From Bradyrhizobium hipponense (lineage in GTDB: Bacteria > Pseudomonadota > Alphaproteobacteria > Rhizobiales > Xanthobacteraceae): a stretch of DNA of 40,120 nucleotides. Location of the stretch: the NCBI RefSeq assembly GCF_008123965.1, contig NZ_VSTH01000034.1, positions 1-40,120 on the forward strand. The letters run 5' to 3'. The notes beneath the pieces were generated by a model. That model did not search any database. It was not told where the DNA came from and was given only the letters and a program-made list of their open reading frames with translations. Shown here piece after piece: positions 14,860 through 23,219 of this stretch (positions are counted from its first letter, which is position 1; each line of letters begins with the position of its first letter). Both the position numbers and the translations under genes were made by a program.

Positions 14860-16773
14860 TCAGGCCGCGGTCGACCCGAATTCCGGGACCGCATCCTTCA
14901 GGATGGTCCTGATGGTCGCCCGATCGTCCCGCGCGATCGCCTGCTCGAGCGCCGTGATCCATTTGCGCAGGGTCTGCATCGGCGGCTCGTTCGGCTGCGC
15001 GGCCATGATGCCAGCAACGCCGATCTCGCGGGTCGGCTCCTCGGACGCGAACAGTATCTCATTCAAGCGCTCTCCCGGCCGCATTCCCGTGAACACGACC
15101 TCGATGTCGTAGCCGGGCTGGAGTCCGGAGAGGCGGATCATGCGTTCGGCGAGGTCGACGATCTTGACCGGCTGGCCCATGTTGAGGACGTAGACCGAGA
15201 CGTCCGAACGCACCGTTCCGAGAGCATGCGTTGCCGCCGTGATGACGAGGTCGCAGGCCTCACGAATGGTCATGAAGTAGCGGACCATGTCGGGATGTGT
15301 CACCGTCACCGGACCGCCGGCCTCGATCTGGGCCTTGAACTTCGGTACCACCGACCCGTTCGACGCTAGCACGTTGCCGAACCGGACCGAGATCAGCCGC
15401 ATCGGCGGCTTGGCGCCGCCGGCTGCCGCCGCAACGTCGTGATCGAGCGCCTGGCAATACATCTCGGCGAAACGCTTGGTCAGGCCGAGCATCGATACCG
15501 GCTCGATCGCCTTGTCGGTGGAGATCATCACCATGGCCTCGGCGCCGGCGCTGAGCGCCGCGTCCGCCACGTTGATCGAGCCGAAGATGTTGGTCTTGAC
15601 ACCCTCGCTCCAATCACGCTCGAGGATCGGCACGTGCTTGAGGGCTGCGGCATGGAACACAATGTCCGGCTTGAACTCGGCCATCAGGCCCATGACGCGC
15701 TCGCGGTCGCGGATGTCGGCGATCCGCCCTTCGACCGCAGCACCTGTACCCTGCGCGGCGAGCGCTTCAGTGACCGCATAGAGCGCCGGCTCGGAATTCT
15801 CCAGGATCAGGAGGCGCGCGGCACCGAAAGCGACGATGCGCTCGCAGATCTCCGAGCCGATCGAGCCGCCGCCGCCGGTGACGATCACCGCCTTGCCCTC
15901 GATCAGGGCTTCGAGGCGCGCATAGTCGATCTGCTCGCTCGGCCGCAGCAGAAGATCCTCGACGGCGACCGCCGTCAGCCGCGGCGTGTCGCCGCTATCG
16001 AGCGAGGGCATGCGGTTGACGATCACACCTAACTTTCGCGCCCGCATCAGGATCGATTCCGGATGAGCCTCCGGCTCGAACGCGGACGGCGTCATCACCA
16101 GGCGGGCGATCGGCTTGTTGCGCTTGGCGAAGTCCGCGATGACGTCCTCGATGTCGTCGACGCCGCCCAGCACCGGCACGTTGCGAATGAACTGGCCGCG
16201 ATCGGAGCTGGACGGCGACAGCACGCCGACCGGCCAGATCCGTTTGATGGCGCCGCTCTCGATGCCGCGCAACAACACCTCTGCATCCGCTGCGCGGCCG
16301 ATCAGCAGCGTCGGCGCAGCATCCTGGATCCGGGCATGGCGCCGCACCCGCGTATAACGGAAGTAGCGATAGGCCATGCGCGACGCGCTGAGAGCGGTAA
16401 TTTCAAGGAACCAGTAGAGGACGATCGTCACCTTGCCGAGGAAGAACGCGCCACGCACATTGGGGGCAACGAAAATGTAGTCGAGGACGAGGAGCGCAAC
16501 CGTCAGCACGGTCGCGACGCGGATGATGTTCAGCGCGTCGGGCAGCGAGATGAACCGCCATTTTGTCGTCGTCAGGTTGAAGATGAAGAACACGACCACG
16601 GCGAAGGCGAGGAAGTAGGGCAGGATCTGAAACAGTAGCGGCAAACGGTCGTGGAAACCCTCGCCGCCCTCGAAACGCAGATAGAAGGCGGCAAACAGCG
16701 CCGCCGTGGTCGCCAGGAGGTCGTGGAGCGCGATCAGGAAATTGCGCAAGGTGAGATGCGAAAGACGCGTCAT
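14860..16773 (-). CDS. WbpM/CapD-type UDP-sugar 4,6-dehydratase, membrane-bound
   Basis: A 637-residue protein with four N-terminal membrane helices, a first Rossmann-like domain (about 140-270), then the SDR catalytic domain beginning AVIVTGGGGSIGSEICER. The catalytic segment MISTDKAIEPVSMLGLTKR has methionine where most SDRs have tyrosine, the S-M-K arrangement known for WbpM. These enzymes convert UDP-GlcNAc to UDP-4-keto-6-deoxy-GlcNAc (WbpM group), the precursor of QuiNAc and FucNAc. The downstream GT4 and WbpV-like genes follow at 2 nt and by a 4-nt overlap, so they form one transcription unit. I take the ATG at 16773 (MTRLSHLTL), which starts just before the first helix. A TTG at 16848 is possible but poorer. 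Neither has a strong ribosome site. Confidence 0.92.
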   Translation of the reverse strand: MTRLSHLTLRNFLIALHDLLATTAALFAAFYLRFEGGEGFHDRLPLLFQILPYFLAFAVVVFFIFNLTTTKWRFISLPDALNIIRVATVLTVALLVLDYIFVAPNVRGAFFLGKVTIVLYWFLEITALSASRMAYRYFRYTRVRRHARIQDAAPTLLIGRAADAEVLLRGIESGAIKRIWPVGVLSPSSSDRGQFIRNVPVLGGVDDIEDVIADFAKRNKPIARLVMTPSAFEPEAHPESILMRARKLGVIVNRMPSLDSGDTPRLTAVAVEDLLLRPSEQIDYARLEALIEGKAVIVTGGGGSIGSEICERIVAFGAARLLILENSEPALYAVTEALAAQGTGAAVEGRIADIRDRERVMGLMAEFKPDIVFHAAALKHVPILERDWSEGVKTNIFGSINVADAALSAGAEAMVMISTDKAIEPVSMLGLTKRFAEMYCQALDHDVAAAAGGAKPPMRLISVRFGNVLASNGSVVPKFKAQIEAGGPVTVTHPDMVRYFMTIREACDLVITAATHALGTVRSDVSVYVLNMGQPVKIVDLAERMIRLSGLQPGYDIEVVFTGMRPGERLNEILFASEEPTREIGVAGIMAAQPNEPPMQTLRKWITALEQAIARDDRATIRTILKDAVPEFGSTAA

Positions 16774-16840
16774 CCGACGACCGATGCTATCCAGTTGAGT
16801 GCAACTGACCGCGCTGATAACCCATCCCGCCAGGAGTTGC

Positions 16841-16906
16841 CAGCACAAGACGACTTATCAGCACAAGACTTGGCAGAACAAGACTTGGCAGCACAAGACT
16901 TGGCAG
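16841..16906. repeat. Short tandem repeat upstream of the WbpM-like gene
   Basis: Units read CAGCACAAGACTTGG (16859-16873), CAGAACAAGACTTGG (16874-16888) and CAGCACAAGACTTGG (16889-16903), then CAG. A diverged 18-nt copy lies at 16841-16858. The array fills most of the gap between the ligase stop and the WbpM-like start. The 15-bp period keeps any reading frame, so changes in copy number would alter spacing rather than frame. Confidence 0.75.
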
Positions 16907-16919
16907 CCGCACGGCCCGC

Positions 16920-18206
16920 TCAGGCACCGGCCTCGCCGAGCTTCGGCGGCGTGCGGCCAGCGCGAAGCACTATGCCGCCGGCAACCCCGACGCCGACGAC
17001 GTACATCCAGCCCTCGTGGAAGTCGAACAGATGGGAGTTGAACAGCGAGGTGAAGACGTTCTGCACCACGACCAGCAGGCCCACCCAGTTGGCAAGCCCG
17101 TCGCCGCGGAACAGCATCAGATGCAGGATCCACACCGTGTAGAGAACGACGACGCCGATGACGCCCCATTGCACGGCGACATGCAACGTCTGGTTATGGG
17201 GATTCGGAAAGACCCTGACCCCCTGGACCCATTCCTCGCCCTTGGAGACCTTCTCGAACAGTCCGTAACCGGATCCCGTCCCGTGCCCTGCGACTGGAGC
17301 TTGCGCAAATAACTGAATCGAATTGTGCCAATACACAAGTCGCTCGCCCATGGACGTCGGGACTTTCTCCTCGGTGTAAAGCCGATAGTCACGCGAAAAC
17401 GTGTCCGCGGTTTTGCGCAATTGCGGCGAGGCCTGCCAGGCGACTGCGGCACCGGCGAGCAGGACGGCGGAGATGATCGCGATGCTGCGCCATGTCAGGT
17501 GGAGGAACGCGAACACGGCGACCATGATCGGCACGGTGACGAGCGCAGTGCGGGACACCACCACGAAAGCCATGTTGACGAAGAAGCTCAGCGCCAGGGC
17601 CGTCAACAGGCCGGCGAGCCAGTAGCGCTTGTCACGCAGCAGGCCCACGACGGGATAGGCCAGCGCGATCGTACACAGCGTGAATTCCTGGCTCTGGTCG
17701 ATGTAGTTCTTGACGAAGATGCCGCGCTCAAGGGGATCACCGGGTTTCAGCGACAGGCCGGGGTAGAAGGCCACCAGCCACGACATCACCGACAGCAACG
17801 CGCAGGATGCGAGGAAGGCGATGAAGACCCAGTGTCCGCGCGGCGAACGCTGGAAATGATACAGCAGGACGGGAATCACGAGCAGCTTGACGGTCGGACC
17901 GACGGCATAGAAGCGCGTGCCCCACGGCGCGTCTGACCACAGCGTTCCCACCAGCGCGAGCAAGACCAGCGCAATCGGCGCTGCGCAGATCGGACGCTTG
18001 AGCGATTCCAGGAACGCCCTGACGTCCAGGAACGGAACCATGCAGGCAAGCATCGCAACGTTGAAGATCGCCGTGAGCGAGGTCGACCACGGCAGCGAGG
18101 CCGCCGTGAGGATGGCGAACAGATCGACCGTTTCGCGCCAGGCCGCGGGACTGCGCAGGCGCCGCCACAGCATCTGGCCGGTCGTCTCTCGGGCAAGCGT
18201 CGTCAC
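16920..18206 (-). CDS. O-antigen ligase family protein (WaaL/Wzy_C type)
   Basis: A 428-residue inner-membrane protein with about ten to twelve hydrophobic segments and the Wzy_C/WaaL pattern in its C-terminal half. A periplasmic loop ([20 protein letters not shown]) is followed by [15 protein letters not shown] and [20 protein letters not shown]. The histidine in PHNQTL corresponds to the conserved ligase histidine. It would join undecaprenyl-linked O-chain to lipid A-core on the periplasmic face. An O-antigen polymerase of the same superfamily is the alternative. The GTG start at 18206 overlaps the hldE stop (GTGA) and has a very strong ribosome site, GGGGAGGGG. The shared transcript with the heptose genes fits a role at the core. 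Confidence 0.82.
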   Translation of the reverse strand: MTTLARETTGQMLWRRLRSPAAWRETVDLFAILTAASLPWSTSLTAIFNVAMLACMVPFLDVRAFLESLKRPICAAPIALVLLALVGTLWSDAPWGTRFYAVGPTVKLLVIPVLLYHFQRSPRGHWVFIAFLASCALLSVMSWLVAFYPGLSLKPGDPLERGIFVKNYIDQSQEFTLCTIALAYPVVGLLRDKRYWLAGLLTALALSFFVNMAFVVVSRTALVTVPIMVAVFAFLHLTWRSIAIISAVLLAGAAVAWQASPQLRKTADTFSRDYRLYTEEKVPTSMGERLVYWHNSIQLFAQAPVAGHGTGSGYGLFEKVSKGEEWVQGVRVFPNPHNQTLHVAVQWGVIGVVVLYTVWILHLMLFRGDGLANWVGLLVVVQNVFTSLFNSHLFDFHEGWMYVVGVGVAGGIVLRAGRTPPKLGEAGA

Positions 18207-19687
18207 TTGTCCCCTCCCCGCGCGCGATGGACCAGCGCCGTCGTGCTGAAACCCTGGAGGATGTCGACCAGCACGACCGTTCCGCCGGCGGCCTCCACGA
18301 CCTCGTGGCCGACCACCTGCTCGCGGGTGTAGTCGCCGCCCTTCACCAAGGCGCTCGGCTTGATCCGGGTGACCAGGTCGATTGGCGTGTCCTCGTCGAA
18401 GATGACGACGAGATCGACGGCTTCAAGCGCCGCCAGCACCTCGGCGCGTGCGCGCTCGTCCAGCACCGGACGGTCCGCGCCCTTCAGCCGCCGCACCGAG
18501 GCATCGCTGTTGAGGCCGACGATGAGGCGGTCGCAGGCGGAGCGCGCCGCGGTCAGCACCTTGACGTGGCCGGGATGCAGGATATCGAAACACCCATTGG
18601 TGAAGCCGACCCGCAAGCCCAGCCTGCGCCATTCGGCGAGCTGCGCCTCGAGTGCGTCGGCCTCGATCACGATCTTCTCTTCGGCCGCGAGATAGGCATG
18701 CGGCAGGATCTTTCGCCGCAGCTCGGCGGCGGTCACGCTGGCGGTGCCCTGCTTGCCGACGGCAACAGCGGCTGCTGCATTGGCCATGCGCAAGGCCGTA
18801 TCCCAATCCGCGCCCGCCGCGAGCGACACGCAAAGCGCTGCGGCGACAGTATCGCCGGCGCCGGAGACGTCGCGCACCTTCACAGGGTACGCCGGAACAT
18901 GAACCGCTTCGCCATTGCGCGGCACCAGCGTCATGCCGTGCTCGCCTTGGGTCACCAGGATCGCCTCGCAATCGGCGAGCCGCATCACGTCCTCGGAGGC
19001 GTCGACGATGCTTTGCGCCGTGTCGGCGCGGCTGCGGGTCGCTTCCGAGAATTCCTTGCGGTTCGGCGTGAGCAGCGTGGCGCCGCGATAGATCGCCCAG
19101 TTGAGGCTCTTGGGATCGACGATCACGGGCTTGCCGAGTTTTCGCGCGGCGTCGATTGTGTGGCGGATCACGCGCGCGGTCAGCACGCCCTTGGCATAGT
19201 CGGACAGCAGCAGAATGTCGGCGCGCGAGATCTGCGGCAGGATCGCCTCGATCAGCCTGGTCTCGATCTCGTCGGAAGCCGGCAGCGCCTGCTCCCAATC
19301 CGCGCGCAGCATATGGGTGGAGAAATGCTCGGAGACGAAGCGCACCTTTCGCGTCGTCGGCCGCGACGGATCGCACACCAGTACGCTTTCAATGCCGGTC
19401 TGCTCGGCAAGCGCGGCCGCGAGCCGACGGCCCGCATCGTCATCGCCGACGAGACCGACGAAGATGCAGCGCGCGCCGAGCGAGGCGACATTGCGCGCGA
19501 CGTTGCCGGCGCCGCCGATATGGATCTCGCTGCGCCCTGCTGCGATCACCGGGGCCGGCGCTTCCGGCGAGATCCGCGACACCTCGCCATAGACGAACTC
19601 GTCGAGCATGATGTCGCCGATGCAAAGCACCGTCCGGCCCGCAATGGCTTGCCCGAGAGCATCGAAATCGAGAATTGGCGTCGGCAT
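18203..19687 (-). CDS. hldE: Bifunctional heptose 7-phosphate kinase / heptose 1-phosphate adenylyltransferase HldE
   Basis: A 494-residue fusion. Residues about 1-320 are a PfkB-family kinase ([20 protein letters not shown], later [12 protein letters not shown] with the catalytic aspartate). The C-terminal 150 residues are a nucleotidyltransferase with [17 protein letters not shown], the GCFDxxHxGH motif. The enzyme phosphorylates D-glycero-beta-D-manno-heptose 7-phosphate and adenylylates the 1-phosphate after GmhB has acted. The start is taken at the ATG at 19687 (MPTPILDF) with GAGG 9 nt upstream; a TTG at 19693 is too close to that site. It follows hldD by 11 bp and overlaps the ligase gene downstream, so the three form a core/O-chain operon. 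GmhA and GmhB are not visible here. Confidence 0.95.
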   Translation of the reverse strand: MPTPILDFDALGQAIAGRTVLCIGDIMLDEFVYGEVSRISPEAPAPVIAAGRSEIHIGGAGNVARNVASLGARCIFVGLVGDDDAGRRLAAALAEQTGIESVLVCDPSRPTTRKVRFVSEHFSTHMLRADWEQALPASDEIETRLIEAILPQISRADILLLSDYAKGVLTARVIRHTIDAARKLGKPVIVDPKSLNWAIYRGATLLTPNRKEFSEATRSRADTAQSIVDASEDVMRLADCEAILVTQGEHGMTLVPRNGEAVHVPAYPVKVRDVSGAGDTVAAALCVSLAAGADWDTALRMANAAAAVAVGKQGTASVTAAELRRKILPHAYLAAEEKIVIEADALEAQLAEWRRLGLRVGFTNGCFDILHPGHVKVLTAARSACDRLIVGLNSDASVRRLKGADRPVLDERARAEVLAALEAVDLVVIFDEDTPIDLVTRIKPSALVKGGDYTREQVVGHEVVEAAGGTVVLVDILQGFSTTALVHRARGGDK

Positions 19688-19698
19688 GGTCAAAGGCC

Positions 19699-20679
19699 TC
19701 AGCGAAAGCGATCGAGCCGGTCGAGATAATCCCCGACATAGGCCTTCACCGCGTCCTCCAGCGTCGTGAAGCCGCCGTTATAGCCGGCACGATGCAGACG
19801 ATCGACCTTGCTCTGGGTGAAGTACTGGTAGCTGCCGCGGATCGCCTCGGGCATGTCGATGTATTCGATGTTGGGCTCGCTGCCGAGTGCCGCATAGGCG
19901 GCAAGAATCAGGTCCTTGAAGCTGCGCGCCTTGCCGGTTCCGACGTTGAACAGCCCGGATACCGAGGGCGTCGCCAATAGCCACATGATGACCCGAACGA
20001 CGTCATCGACATAGATGAAATCGCGGCGCTGATCGCCGTCGGCGATGCCCTCGCGGTGCGACTTGAACAGTTGCACGGTGCGGCCCGCTCTGACGTCGTC
20101 GAAGCGGCGCGCCAGCACGCTCATCATCGAGCCCTTGTGATATTCGTTCGGGCCGAACACATTGAAGAACTTCAGCCCGGCCCATTGCGGCGGCAGCTTG
20201 TCGCCGCGCGCCGCGCGCTCTGCGACGGCGAGATCGAACAGCTGCTTGCTCCAGCCGTAGAGATTCATCGGCCGCAGCTTCTTCAGCGCCGGCAGCGACG
20301 CGTCATCGTCAAAGCCGGCGGCGCCATCGCCATAGGTTGCAGCCGAAGAAGCATAGACGAACGGCACTGCATTGGCCGTGCACCAGTCCAAGAGGCGCAT
20401 CGACAGGCGGAAATTGGTCTCGATCACGAGATCGCCGTCGGTGGCGGTGGTCTCGGAAATCGCTCCGAGATGGATCACGGCGTCAAGCTTGCGGTCCTTC
20501 AGCCACGCGAGCAGCTCGGCCGGCGGGACGATATCCACAAGCTGCCGCTTGGCGAGATTGCGCCACTTGCCATCGGTGCCGAGGAGATCACAGACCGCGA
20601 CGTCGCTGCGGCCGGCCTCGTTCAGCGCGGCGACGACATTCGATCCGATAAAACCGGCCCCGCCGGTCACCAGCAACAT
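19699..20679 (-). CDS. hldD: ADP-L-glycero-D-manno-heptose 6-epimerase
   Basis: An SDR enzyme of 326 residues with [19 protein letters not shown] at the start and the family-specific segments [48 protein letters not shown] (YxxxK) and [18 protein letters not shown]. These are diagnostic of HldD, which converts ADP-D-glycero- to ADP-L-glycero-beta-D-manno-heptose for the inner core. It is the first gene of the minus-strand operon hldD-hldE-ligase and diverges from the waaF-like gene 160 bp away. The ATG at 20679 has AGGGA 8 nt upstream. Confidence 0.96.
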   Translation of the reverse strand: MLLVTGGAGFIGSNVVAALNEAGRSDVAVCDLLGTDGKWRNLAKRQLVDIVPPAELLAWLKDRKLDAVIHLGAISETTATDGDLVIETNFRLSMRLLDWCTANAVPFVYASSAATYGDGAAGFDDDASLPALKKLRPMNLYGWSKQLFDLAVAERAARGDKLPPQWAGLKFFNVFGPNEYHKGSMMSVLARRFDDVRAGRTVQLFKSHREGIADGDQRRDFIYVDDVVRVIMWLLATPSVSGLFNVGTGKARSFKDLILAAYAALGSEPNIEYIDMPEAIRGSYQYFTQSKVDRLHRAGYNGGFTTLEDAVKAYVGDYLDRLDRFR

Positions 20680-20720
20680 TCCAAAATCCCTGCCCGAATT
20701 TCGAGGTCCGGTCCTGCCCT

Positions 20721-20755
20721 AGCGCATGATCCACCAAAGTGTAAGCGGTTTTGGG
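20721..20755. repeat. Half of a dispersed palindromic element typical of Bradyrhizobium
   Basis: The stretch AGCGCATGATCCACCAAAGT (20721-20740), followed by GTAAGCGGTTTTGGG, resembles one arm of a very common palindromic intergenic sequence of Bradyrhizobium, which opens with GCGCATGATCC and carries an AAAGTG...AGCGGTTTT core. The second arm is absent. It lies between hldD and the waaF-like gene. The identification is from memory. Confidence 0.4.
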
Positions 20756-20839
20756 ACCGGCCGGCTGCCGGCTTTACCTGCCGGCCCGGAGCGGCTACCG
20801 AACCGCCACAATCCAATGCGGCAGCGGCCCAAGTAACAA

Positions 20840-21907
20840 ATGAACCATGATTCGCAATTTAAGGGAAGTGAGGAACGGAGCGATACCCGCCCGATCCTGA
20901 TCATCCCCTATATGTGGATCGGCGATTTCGTCCGGAATCACACCGTTGTCCGGGTTCTTAAGGAGCGCTGGCCGAACCGGCCGGTCGATCTCCTGACCAC
21001 ATCCCTGTGTGCTCCGCTGGTCGATTACATGCCCGGCGTACGCCAAGGGATCGTCTGGGACCTGCCACGCAGCCAGCTCGCCGTCGGGCGCCAGTTCGGC
21101 CTGGCGAGGCTCCTGCGCAAGCGGAACTATGGCACCGCTTTAGTGCTCCCCCGCACCTGGAAAGCAGCCATCGCGCCCGCGTTAGCCGGCATCCCCGAAC
21201 GGGTCGGATTTGTCGGCGAGTTCCGGTTCGGCCTGCTCAACCGCTGGCGCTGGGGCGAGAAGCGGCTGCCCCGCTTCATCGACAAGAACGCCGCACTCGC
21301 CCAGCCCGAAGGCGCGCCGCTGCCGGGAGAATGGCCGGTGCCGCAATTGCAGGTTCCGGCCGGGGAGATCGCCCGCTGGCGGCAGGCCAATGGCCCCGGC
21401 GCGGCGGCGGCCGTGGCGCTCGCCCCCGGCTCAGTCGGGGCTTCAAAACGCTGGACCTACTATCCCGAGGCCGCCCGGCTGCTGGTCGAACGCGGGCTGG
21501 AGGTCTGGGTGGTCGGCGGTCCCGGGGAAAAGGGGCTGGCGCAGGACATCGTCGCCGCTGGCGGCCCCGGGGTGCGAGACCTGACCGGCACCGACCTGCG
21601 CAACGGCGTGCTGGCCATGGCCGCGGCCGGCGTCGCGATCTCCAATGATTCCGGATTGATGCATATCGCAGCCGCGCTGGGGACGCCCACCATGGGCATT
21701 TTCGGCCCGACCAGCCCGTACCTGTGGGCTCCCCTCAACGGCCTTGCCGCCACCGTGGTCCAGGACAAGAGCGCTCTCGCCTGCCAGCCCTGCCAGAGCA
21801 CGATCTGCCGCATGAACGACCACCGCTGCATGCGCGATATCGCGGCAAGCGAGGTGGTTGAGATCGCGCAGCGGGTGCTGAGGGAAGCCGCCGCGCGCAA
21901 GCGCTAG
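20840..21907 (+). CDS. waaF: Lipopolysaccharide heptosyltransferase II-like, GT9 family
   Basis: A 355-residue GT-B glycosyltransferase of family 9. The N-terminus ILIIPYMWIGDFVRN replaces the usual WIGD segment of WaaF. The C-terminal domain has APGSVGASKRWTYYPEAARL, the donor-binding NDSGLMHIAAALGTPTMGIFGPTSP, and the cysteine-bearing tail ACQPCQSTICRMNDHRCM that is common in WaaF. It should add L-glycero-D-manno-heptose from ADP-heptose to the inner core on the cytoplasmic face. Divergent hldD and hldE fit this. No WaaC is present, and rhizobial cores often lack heptose, so substrate assignment should be held loosely. It ends 23 bp from the convergent LacI-type gene. Confidence 0.85.
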   Translation: MNHDSQFKGSEERSDTRPILIIPYMWIGDFVRNHTVVRVLKERWPNRPVDLLTTSLCAPLVDYMPGVRQGIVWDLPRSQLAVGRQFGLARLLRKRNYGTALVLPRTWKAAIAPALAGIPERVGFVGEFRFGLLNRWRWGEKRLPRFIDKNAALAQPEGAPLPGEWPVPQLQVPAGEIARWRQANGPGAAAAVALAPGSVGASKRWTYYPEAARLLVERGLEVWVVGGPGEKGLAQDIVAAGGPGVRDLTGTDLRNGVLAMAAAGVAISNDSGLMHIAAALGTPTMGIFGPTSPYLWAPLNGLAATVVQDKSALACQPCQSTICRMNDHRCMRDIAASEVVEIAQRVLREAAARKR

Positions 21908-21930
21908 CTCCCCATGAACGGTTGCGCGTG

Positions 21931-22935
21931 TCAGCCGAACTTGTAAGGAAGCAGGCGTTCGCCAAAAGATTCGCCTCGCCAAATCAATTGAAGGCCCGCG
22001 ACGATTTCCGCCCCGTAGACGGCGTATGGAATCTCGATCGACTTCAGCCAGGGCGCGACCCACTGGTTAAGAGGCGTGCCGTCGATGCTGACAATATCGC
22101 AATCGCCGGGAATTTTCAGGCCGCGTTCGAGCGCGCGCCGGTTCACGCCGTAGGCGATTTGGTCGCTCACGCAGAGAATGGAGTCCGGCGTGTCGCTGCC
22201 GCCGAAAATTCGCGCGCCGGCATTATAGCCGACTTGGAGATGCGATCGCCCTTCCCCGTCGGCCTGGATGATCGCCTTGTCGGACCATCCACGCTCCCGT
22301 AGCTTGGCCAGGAAGCCTGACACGCGATCCCGCGATGCGGACGAGCCCAACCGCGGAAAAACAACGGCCGGGACTCGCCGTCCGAGATTGGCGAAATAGT
22401 CGGCCACAGCAGCACCGGCTGCGCAATCGTCGATACCGACGAACGGACCGTTGCCGACCGGATTGCGGCGGCTCACGAACACCGTCGGGGCGCCCGACGC
22501 GGACAACTCGCTCAACCCCCGGCTGGGCACCGCCGCAACGAGGACATAGCCGCACACCATCTGGGCCCGCATCGCGTAGAGATATTCGTCCTGAAGTTCG
22601 GGGCGGTCGTGCGTGTCGCACAGAACCATCACGTAGCCGGCCTCGCGCAGTGCCGCCTCGGTGGAGCTTGCAATGGTCGCCATGGCCGGATTGTCGAGAT
22701 TGGCCGCGATCATTGCCACAAGCTGGCTTTGGCCGCGCTGGAGTGCCCGTCCCACCGGATTTGGCCGGTAGCCGACCGCCTCAATCGCGTCGAGCACCCG
22801 CGCCACCGTGGCCGGTGAGGCGCGGCGCATCTCGCCGTTGACGATCCGAGATACGGTCGAAACCGATACACCGGCCCGGGCCGCCACCGTGGCAAGTGAG
22901 ATGTATTCCCGGATCGGCTGTCTTTTCATGGTCAT
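21931..22935 (-). CDS. LacI-family transcriptional regulator of the adjacent sugar operon
   Basis: A 334-residue repressor-type protein. The N-terminal helix-turn-helix is canonical: ISLATVAARAGVSVSTVSRI, followed by the hinge helix SPATVARVLDAIEAVGYRPN. The remainder is a periplasmic-binding-protein-like sensor domain (about 65-330; QLVAMIAANLDNPA, ILCVSDQIAYGVNRRALE, DCDIVSIDGTPLNQW). It lies divergent from the sugar ABC transporter operon. A perfect LacI-type palindrome sits in the shared promoter, so it most likely represses that operon until a sugar ligand binds. The start is chosen at the ATG at 22935 (MTMKRQPIREY), with GGCGGA about 9 nt upstream; the ATG two codons later is also possible. 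Confidence 0.92.
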   Translation of the reverse strand: MTMKRQPIREYISLATVAARAGVSVSTVSRIVNGEMRRASPATVARVLDAIEAVGYRPNPVGRALQRGQSQLVAMIAANLDNPAMATIASSTEAALREAGYVMVLCDTHDRPELQDEYLYAMRAQMVCGYVLVAAVPSRGLSELSASGAPTVFVSRRNPVGNGPFVGIDDCAAGAAVADYFANLGRRVPAVVFPRLGSSASRDRVSGFLAKLRERGWSDKAIIQADGEGRSHLQVGYNAGARIFGGSDTPDSILCVSDQIAYGVNRRALERGLKIPGDCDIVSIDGTPLNQWVAPWLKSIEIPYAVYGAEIVAGLQLIWRGESFGERLLPYKFG

Positions 22936-22992
22936 CCGCAACGTCCGCCGGCGAGTTTCTCCGGAATCGCTACGAAACAGTTTGGATGAAGA

Positions 22993-23022
22993 TTGACAAC
23001 TTGGCAAACGTTTGCCAAAGAT
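22993..23022 (+). promoter_or_regulatory. Promoter of the sugar ABC/GH31 operon
   Basis: A perfect -35 box TTGACA lies at 22993-22998. A weak -10 candidate AAAGAT at 23017-23022 gives an 18-nt spacer. The LacI-type palindrome fills the spacer. Transcription would start near 23030, leaving a leader of about 190 nt before the binding-protein gene. Confidence 0.6.
23001..23018. promoter_or_regulatory. LacI-family operator, perfect 18-bp palindrome
   Basis: TTGGCAAACGTTTGCCAA is its own reverse complement, with the central CG step typical of LacI/GalR-family operators. It lies between the -35 and -10 elements of the operon promoter and 66-83 bp upstream of the regulator's start, so one dimer could block the operon and perhaps autoregulate. 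Confidence 0.85.
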
Positions 23023-23092
23023 GTTTTTGCCCTCGCAGGAGGGAAGGCCCGCTTGCGGTCCCCGTTAGCGGACCACCTGCGCCCAAACTCGA

Positions 23093-23114
23093 GGCATCCG
23101 ATCTGGTGGATGCC
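23093..23114 (+). promoter_or_regulatory. Hairpin in the long leader of the sugar operon
   Basis: GGCATCC (23093-23099) pairs with GGATGCC (23108-23114) around an 8-nt loop. A second short pairing, GGTCC with GGACC, lies upstream near 23057-23074. No U-tract follows, so these are leader structures rather than terminators. A role is not established. Confidence 0.3.
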
Positions 23115-23219
23115 AATATCGAAGGAAACGTCCGCGCTGAGGATCCGTCGGAGAACGGACCCATGTGCCTAATCTCGCGCGGACCCGCTCCGGGGCCGGT
23201 GAGTGGAGAGGAAACGACC

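Noticed and set aside
12693..14894. 733-codon minus-strand frame covering the WbpV-like and GT4 genes
   Set aside because: The upstream half is a shadow of the GT4 gene. The real WbpV-like protein begins at the ATG at 13640 with a good ribosome site.
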